Shown: positions 58,809 to 64,000 of the stretch, piece by piece
Position numbering within the stretch: the first letter of the stretch is position 1
How the letters are laid out: each line of letters starts with the position of its first letter
Source: CAVTRI01 sp963737075
GTDB lineage: Bacteria > Actinomycetota > Acidimicrobiia > Acidimicrobiales > Palsa-688
DNA: 64,000 nt
NCBI GenBank assembly: GCA_963737075.1
Contig: CAVTRI010000001.1
Coordinates: 1,426,001-1,490,000, forward strand
Reading direction: 5' to 3'
Notes under the pieces: generated by a model
What the model was told of the DNA's origin: nothing
The model's input: only the letters and a program-made list of their open reading frames with translations
The model's database searches: none
Position numbers and translations under genes: made by a program

Positions 58809-59540
58809 GTGGCAGTGAAGGTAGACCTTCTACGGGCGAGGGTGGAGAAGCCGCTGCGCCTGGCATCAGCGTCGTCATTCGCTTATCGACAGCTGCACGG
58901 GGACCTGACCGGTCTCACCATGGCCTCGACCCGCTCCTTGGCTGTTCTCACTCATCACGTCGACACCGTTCTTCGCCAGGATATTCCTGGTGCCCTCGTC
59001 GAGTGCGGTACCTGGCGCGGTGGAGCCAGCTTTTTAATGGCCCGCCGGTCAGCGGGGGGTCGTTCCGTTTGGATGTTCGACTCATTTGAGGGGTTACCTG
59101 AGCTTAATCCGGATGATGGCAGTCCGGAGGTGTTTGCATTAGCGGCCGCGATGGACAACTGCCGCGCGGACCTGGCGGACGTGGAGGAGCAAGCGAGGCG
59201 GCTCGGCCTGAGCGATCAAGTCCACATCGTCAAGGGTTGGTTTGATGAGACGCTGCCGGCGTCCGTCAAGCAGATCGGTACGATCGCGGTTCTTCGAATT
59301 GACGCCGACCTCTATAGGAGTGTTAAAGCGTGTCTTGAGTGGCTTGTGCCACTTGTCTCGGCAGGGGGATTCGTCGTCTTGGATGACTACTTTTCATGGG
59401 CGGGCTGTACCAAGGCGGTCCATGAGTACCTGGCTGAGCACAACTTGAGCTATCCCATTCGACTTGGAATGGGGTGCGAATACTTTTTTCGGATTCCGCC
59501 TTCCCCGCGCCTAAACGAGGCAGCCAAGTCGGCCAGCTAA
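58809..59540 (+). CDS. TylF/MycF-family O-methyltransferase
   Basis: 243 aa from a GTG at 58809. ALVECGTWRGGASFLMA is motif I, WMFDSFEGLPE the hallmark of TylF (macrocin O-methyltransferase), and RIDADLYRSVKACLEWL with VVLDDYFSWAGC gives the metal-binding aspartates. TylF-family enzymes methylate sugar hydroxyls. It is followed 11 bp later by a glycosyltransferase gene, so it probably modifies a surface glycan. Confidence 0.85.
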   Translation: MAVKVDLLRARVEKPLRLASASSFAYRQLHGDLTGLTMASTRSLAVLTHHVDTVLRQDIPGALVECGTWRGGASFLMARRSAGGRSVWMFDSFEGLPELNPDDGSPEVFALAAAMDNCRADLADVEEQARRLGLSDQVHIVKGWFDETLPASVKQIGTIAVLRIDADLYRSVKACLEWLVPLVSAGGFVVLDDYFSWAGCTKAVHEYLAEHNLSYPIRLGMGCEYFFRIPPSPRLNEAAKSAS

Positions 59541-59551
59541 GGTCAAAGCTA

Positions 59552-60346
59552 ATGGCAGCGGTGAAGTCGTGGGTCATCAATCTTGAGCGGTCCCGTGATC
59601 GGCGTGCGCATCTGGAACGCCAGCTGGCCGATCACCTGTCGGGCCTCGAGCATGAGTTCGTCGTCGCGGTTGACGGACGCAGTCTCGGGGCTATGGAGCG
59701 GGCGGACCTGGTCGATGAGAAGGCGGTGGCTCGTGCGCCGTGGTGGCTGACCCCGGGCGCGATCGGAGCAGCTCTGAGCCACCGCGCCGTCTGCCAGCGG
59801 ATCGCTGCTGGCGAGCACCCGATAGGTTTGGTGTTAGAAGACGACGTGGTTTTGTCGCAGAACGTTGAGCGGATCGTGACCGAGGCAGCGGATCAGATGG
59901 CCAGCGCTGATGTTGTCCTTGTCAATTTTCGAAGCTTTGAGCCTTGCCGCTTCGCCCGGACCGGCGCTGTACGCCTCTCGGATGGCCGATATCTCGCGCA
60001 CCCGGTTGATGCCGGTCAGCCGATAAGCGCCGGCGCGTATCTTATAACCAGAGAAGCCGCGAAACGGCTCGCTGGTATCGTCCTTCCGGTGAGAGTAACT
60101 GCGGATTCGTGGAGGTATCTTCGTGATGCCGGCGGATTCGACCAACTTCGGTGCATTGTTCCCTGCCCCATAAGAGTCGACCCACATTTTCGAACCACGT
60201 TGGATTACGTGCCAGGCACGCTCCGCGCCTCGGCCCTTGACGTGGTGGCTAGGTACCGGTTGCCGCCCTTTCATCAGGCGATGCGCGTTTGGAGGGCAGG
60301 TCGGCTGCGTCGCTGGAGCCGGCACGTCTTCGTTGACCCCGCTTAG
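59552..60346 (+). CDS. Glycosyltransferase family 25 (LPS-type) protein
   Basis: 264 aa from the ATG at 59552. WVINLERSRDRRAHLERQL is the classic GT25 opening, GAIGAALSHRAVCQRI follows, and LVLEDDVVLS holds the EDD motif. These enzymes add galactose or related sugars to lipid-linked or protein-linked glycans. It forms a two-gene operon with the TylF-like methyltransferase. The acceptor is unknown. Confidence 0.85.
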   Translation: MAAVKSWVINLERSRDRRAHLERQLADHLSGLEHEFVVAVDGRSLGAMERADLVDEKAVARAPWWLTPGAIGAALSHRAVCQRIAAGEHPIGLVLEDDVVLSQNVERIVTEAADQMASADVVLVNFRSFEPCRFARTGAVRLSDGRYLAHPVDAGQPISAGAYLITREAAKRLAGIVLPVRVTADSWRYLRDAGGFDQLRCIVPCPIRVDPHFRTTLDYVPGTLRASALDVVARYRLPPFHQAMRVWRAGRLRRWSRHVFVDPA

Positions 60347-60703
60347 CTCGCAGCCACGCACGCACTCCGCAGCTTGCAGGTGAGGGTGTTTCTTGGCCGC
60401 CGGCAGCACTGTTTGGTCAGGGGCCGATCCGGTGATGGTGGGTGTGGGTGGGCAGGTGGTGTCCATCGTGTGGCGGTGTGAGCGCCGGCTGGATCGGCGT
60501 GAGCGCCGGTGGACTCATCTTTCGGCCGGTTATTTTGCGTCGCCGCTCGTCGCTGTCAAGGCTCGCCGCCTAAGTTGTGACCAGGGCATCAACGCAGACG
60601 TCAACGCTGAGGGCACCGGGGGCGCCTCGAGTTGGCGGCCGCTGGGCCCGGAAGGGGCGTTGATGCCGTGCGCCCGGAAGCAGGCGGCCGCCTCGTTGCG
60701 CTG
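60347..60703. other. Spacer with no recognisable gene
   Basis: 357 bp between the GT25 gene and the convergent phosphoesterase gene. A short direct repeat (GTGAGCGCCGG at about 60478 and 60500) is the only structure noticed. Confidence 0.4.
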
Positions 60704-62266
60704 CTACTGGTTTGCACCCGACGTGCCGCTCGGCGGCGCGGTGGCGGTGGGGGCAGCGGTCAGGGTGGTGGCCGGATGCACGGGCAGGATGACGGGGGGG
60801 CGGGGACGTTGCGAGAAGTCGAAGTCTTCGATCAGGTTGCCGAGGATCTTCTCGCTTTCCCGGACGTCGGGCCTGGGGTCCGGTCGTCCGTCGCTGGCCG
60901 GGTCGATGCGCTGGCCGCCCAGGAAGTCGTCCTCGATGAACTTGTCGTAGGCGTCGAAGCTCAGGGTCTGATGATCGATGTAGCCCGCCTTGGCGTAGGG
61001 GCTGATGACCAGGCCAGGCACACGCAAGCCGTAGCCGTTCTGGTCGACCGTCGGCGGCACCACGTGGTCGTAGAAGCCGCCCCAATCGTCCCACGCGAGG
61101 AAGACGGCCGTCGAGTCCCAGTCGGGGCTGCGCATGACCGCGTTGATGAGGCTGGTCACGTAGCTCTGGCCGTAGCTGACCGGCGCCGGGGGGTGCTCGC
61201 TCACCTCGCCGGACGGAACCACCCACGACACCGCCGGCAGCTGGCCGGCACTTGCAGCGCGGTAGAATTTGTCCACCGACTGAACGTTACCCAGCTGATG
61301 ATCGGCCTGGACGGTGTCGAACCAGGGCAGCGGGTTCCAGATGCCCGGGGTGTTGGCGTTCTGCGGCACTGGGGCGCAGCTCACGGCGGCGTCGTTCTCA
61401 CAGTCGGGTTCGGTGCCGCTCACCACGTAGTAGCCCCAGCTGACATGGGATTTGTAGAGAAGATAGGTCAGGTCGGTCCAGGCGTAGATCGGTTGACCGT
61501 CGGTCCCAGGAGTGGTGGCACCAGCCTCCCCGTTGTAATAGGCGGGGACATTCGCGGGCTGTTCGTTCGGCTCGGTTTGCAGATTGTTGGTGCAGCTCGA
61601 CGGGTTGTCGTGCTGGGTACAGTACGCTGACCACTCTGAGACCAGGAACAGGTGCGCCGGAAGACTCCAGGATGAGTTCGGTTCGAACATGTGGTCCTGC
61701 AGGACGAAATCCTTGGCGTAGCTCCAGTAGTTGGGGATGTCGCTTTGGGTGTGGTAGCCCATGACGTCCGGCTCGGAGGAGTTCGTGCACGCCGGGTTGG
61801 TCGCATCGAGGCAACCTTTGCGGCCCGAAATCGCCTGGCCGATGAACCCGTTCATCTTTCCGCCATTGATGTCAGCGGTGGCATTGGGGGCCGAGTGCGG
61901 CCCACCGCCGTTGACGTCAGCGTGATCGACATACGGGGCCACGCACGTCCCGGTCTGCCGATCGGGCGCGCACACGGTGGGGTTCCCGTTGCTCATCGGG
62001 ATGCCGTCGGCACCCGGAAAGGTGCCGAAATAGGAGTCGAAGGAGCGGTTCTCCTGCATGATCACGACGACATGCTTGATCTTGTGGATATCGGATGGCA
62101 CCAGGTAGCTCCCCTTCGGCCCGCCCAATACCCGGAGTCCCTGCGTTCCCGAGGGATGTTCGGGTACCGGCTTGGCCTGCTTGGCGGGAGACCCTCCACT
62201 ACAGGAAACCGCCACCAACAGGGTGGCCGCCAAGAGACTGAGCCCGCGGAACACCCTTGACTGCAT
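60704..62266 (-). CDS. Phospholipase C/acid phosphatase family lipoprotein
   Basis: 520 aa. The N-terminus ends in the lipobox LVAVSC (Cys22), predicting a lipid-anchored exported protein. KHVVVIMQENRSFDSYFGTFPG is the phosphoesterase-family (PF04185) metal site, HMFEPNSSWSLPAHLFLVS the middle signature, and FLAWDDWGGFYDHVVPP the late one. Homologues include mycobacterial phospholipases C and AcpA-like phosphatases. The last 40 residues are Pro/Thr/Ala-rich. The substrate is not settled by sequence. Confidence 0.88.
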   Translation of the reverse strand: MQSRVFRGLSLLAATLLVAVSCSGGSPAKQAKPVPEHPSGTQGLRVLGGPKGSYLVPSDIHKIKHVVVIMQENRSFDSYFGTFPGADGIPMSNGNPTVCAPDRQTGTCVAPYVDHADVNGGGPHSAPNATADINGGKMNGFIGQAISGRKGCLDATNPACTNSSEPDVMGYHTQSDIPNYWSYAKDFVLQDHMFEPNSSWSLPAHLFLVSEWSAYCTQHDNPSSCTNNLQTEPNEQPANVPAYYNGEAGATTPGTDGQPIYAWTDLTYLLYKSHVSWGYYVVSGTEPDCENDAAVSCAPVPQNANTPGIWNPLPWFDTVQADHQLGNVQSVDKFYRAASAGQLPAVSWVVPSGEVSEHPPAPVSYGQSYVTSLINAVMRSPDWDSTAVFLAWDDWGGFYDHVVPPTVDQNGYGLRVPGLVISPYAKAGYIDHQTLSFDAYDKFIEDDFLGGQRIDPASDGRPDPRPDVRESEKILGNLIEDFDFSQRPRPPVILPVHPATTLTAAPTATAPPSGTSGANQ

Positions 62267-62456
62267 AGATCCCAGTATGCGCTGTGGTTTCTAAGAGCAG
62301 CGGTCGCGGCTGGCGTCGGTGGCTTGGTCGACCTGGCGGAGGTGGTCGAGCAGCTGCGCGGCGGGACCGCGTAGAGTTCCGGTTCGGTGGAGAACTCGAC
62401 GCTGGCGGCGAGCGAAGGCAGCACGAGCTCGAGCGCGGCCCACAGGCGCATCGGCG

Positions 62457-64000
62457 TCAACCACCGACGGCGCCGATGCGACGGACGGTGCCGGGCTCCT
62501 GGGACGGCATCTGCTGCTGCTCAGGAAGCGGATAGCCGGCGCTCGGCAGGTGGCCCCCGCTGAGCTGGCTGGCCTGACACTCACGGAGCACTCTCGGATC
62601 GTCGAACTGTGGCGTCGGCAGCGCCGGGTTCGACGGGTCTGAGGACCTCAGGTGCAAGGCCGTGGTCAGGTCCCCGGTGACGCTGCGACGCCAGGCCGAC
62701 AAGTTAGGGACCTCGACACCGAAGCGGGTCTCCAGGAAGCGCAGTTGTGAGGTGTGGTCGAAGATGGTCGAGCAGACGTAGCCCCCGCGGCTGAACGGCG
62801 AGACGACCAGCATCGCCACGCGGAAGCCAAGCCCTATCGGGCCTGCGAAACCCGCGAGGTCTCCGACCGTCGGCGTGGCGGTGACGTACTCCCCGGCGGT
62901 GCCGGCGGGGGCGACTGGAGGCGCCACGTGGTCGAAGAACCCGTCGTTCTCGTCCCAGGTGAGGAACAGCACTGTCCTCGCCCAGACGTCGGGGTGGGCG
63001 GTCAGCGAGCTCAGGACCTGGTTGGTGAACCACTCGCCCCTCGTCGGCGGCGCGGACGGATGGTCGTCGTCCTGGTTGGTCGGCGCCAGTACCCACGAGA
63101 CCTGAGGCAGCGTGCCCGTAGCCACGTCGCGGGCGAAGTCGGCCGGAAAGGTTGATCGGAACGCGTTCGTATACAGCGCCGAGCCTGGGTCGCGGTAGCT
63201 GCGAAAGAACAACAGGGGGTTGTGGGAGACGAGCTGCACCCCCGGGCTCTCGGGCTGGTACTGGCTTCCAGGGGGGTTGTAGACCCTCCAGGAGATGCCC
63301 CTGCTCTCCAGGAGCTCGGGCATCGTGATCCACGTGAGGCTGAATTTGGAGAATGAGGACACCGGGTTGCTGACGATGGGTCCCCCGGCCCGACCGTCCG
63401 GATCGATAGTGGCGGACATCGAGTACAGGCGGTTGGGATCGGTCGGGCCGAGCACCGAGCAGTAATAGGCGTCGCAGATGGTGAATGCGTCCGCTAGCGC
63501 GTAGTAGTAGGGCAGATCGGCCCGGGTGTAGTAGCCCATGGTCAGGACGCCGTTGCGGCCCTCGTTCTGGGGCGCGGTCTGCGTCTGCACGAAGGCGCCC
63601 ATTTCGCCCCCGTTCCAGCACTGGTGCTGTGGACCCCACGTGTGGGCCAGGTCGGTGGTGCACTCGGCGTCCGTCGTGGCGGTGTCGAGGTGGAAGGGCA
63701 GCAGGCGCCCAAGCGGCGGGCGAGTCGTGTTGCCCGCCCACCGTTGGACGAAAACGCCCGGGTCACCGGGCGCATGGTCGTCGAAGCCGCGCACACCGCG
63801 ATAGGTGCCGAAGTAGGAGTCGAACGACCGGTTCTCCTGCATCAGGAACACCACGTGATCGATGGCCCCGATGTCGGAGCCCGCCGGGCGGACCGACTTC
63901 GCCCGCCGCGCCGAGGAGCCCGAGCACGCGCCGAGCACAGCCCCGGCCCCGGCCGCCAGGCCGGCTGCCAGCACCTGTCGTCGAGACAGTAGCTCTGGTC
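62457..64000 (-). CDS. Phospholipase C family exported phosphoesterase (start beyond window)
   Basis: The open frame runs off the right edge; at least 514 residues are seen. LLSRRQVLAAGLAAGAGAVLGAC is a twin-arginine signal with a possible lipobox Cys. IDHVVFLMQENRSFDSYFGTYRG, YYCSVLGPTDPNRLYSMSATID and FLTWDENDGFFDHVAPP match PlcA/B/C-type phospholipases C. A GTG at 63974 would cut the SRRQ motif, so the true start lies outside. It is a paralogue of the gene 190 bp downstream, from which it differs in its export route. Confidence 0.88.
   Translation of the reverse strand, partial: PELLSRRQVLAAGLAAGAGAVLGACSGSSARRAKSVRPAGSDIGAIDHVVFLMQENRSFDSYFGTYRGVRGFDDHAPGDPGVFVQRWAGNTTRPPLGRLLPFHLDTATTDAECTTDLAHTWGPQHQCWNGGEMGAFVQTQTAPQNEGRNGVLTMGYYTRADLPYYYALADAFTICDAYYCSVLGPTDPNRLYSMSATIDPDGRAGGPIVSNPVSSFSKFSLTWITMPELLESRGISWRVYNPPGSQYQPESPGVQLVSHNPLLFFRSYRDPGSALYTNAFRSTFPADFARDVATGTLPQVSWVLAPTNQDDDHPSAPPTRGEWFTNQVLSSLTAHPDVWARTVLFLTWDENDGFFDHVAPPVAPAGTAGEYVTATPTVGDLAGFAGPIGLGFRVAMLVVSPFSRGGYVCSTIFDHTSQLRFLETRFGVEVPNLSAWRRSVTGDLTTALHLRSSDPSNPALPTPQFDDPRVLRECQASQLSGGHLPSAGYPLPEQQQMPSQEPGTVRRIGAVGG

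Noticed and set aside
59834..60466. 210-codon open frame on minus
   Set aside because: It lies antisense to the GT25 gene, whose motifs are intact on plus.

Overview
The window is high-GC chromosomal DNA from an actinobacterium. The evidence is the gene order, frequent GTG/TTG starts, ATGA/GTGA-type overlaps, leaderless-style promoters and an actinobacterial rRNA operon. The order HAD phosphatase-tlyA-nadK-recN-pyrG-NUDIX matches the Mycobacterium tuberculosis Rv1692-Rv1700 neighbourhood as I remember it, and scpA-scpB-rluB-cmk-der matches Rv1709-Rv1713. The 16S sequence reads to me as a deep-branching actinobacterium, perhaps class Acidimicrobiia; that placement is an inference and was not computed.

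Layout. 1-10.7 kb: a housekeeping block mostly on the minus strand (SpoIIE-type phosphatase, der, a DUF512 radical-SAM protein, then scpA-scpB-rluB-tyrA-aroA-cmk-plsC), with ispH alone on plus. 10.7-16.2 kb: a repeat-bearing spacer, trpS, an HD protein, a sulfurtransferase, an M50 protease with a TraR/DksA protein, and an SBP56 (methanethiol oxidase family) protein. 16.2-24.3 kb: NUDIX, pyrG, recN, nadK, tlyA, a Lys/Ala-tailed protein and a HAD phosphatase, with DUF1015 divergent. 24.3-34 kb: two alpha/beta hydrolases behind a fused EgtD-EgtB ergothioneine enzyme, korAB (2-oxoacid:ferredoxin oxidoreductase), a Cof-type phosphatase and a small SSB-like protein. 34.3-42.7 kb: a TPR protein and a complete rRNA operon (16S-23S-5S, minus strand) with promoter, boxA, 23S processing stem and terminator.

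The standout feature is the 23S gene. It carries two group I introns (about 781 and 737 nt), each encoding a single-motif LAGLIDADG homing endonuclease, inserted at E. coli positions about 1931 and 1911. They are separated by a 20-nt micro-exon that holds most of the helix 69 loop. Both introns show recognisable P, Q, R and S core elements and a P9-like hairpin with a GCGA tetraloop.

42.9-48.7 kb is an accessory or decay zone: a broken IS1182-like transposase, an HPr-kinase-like relic, a large secreted beta-helix protein with three 225-bp C-terminal repeats, and relics of an ion channel and an ABC exporter. 48.9-56.7 kb is mpg followed by a compact arginine operon read as argC-B-D-F-R-G-H, without argJ, under a likely ArgR operator. 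56.7-60.3 kb holds a long inverted repeat, gene relics and a small methyltransferase/glycosyltransferase group. 60.7-64 kb has two exported phosphoesterases of the phospholipase C family, the last running off the window.
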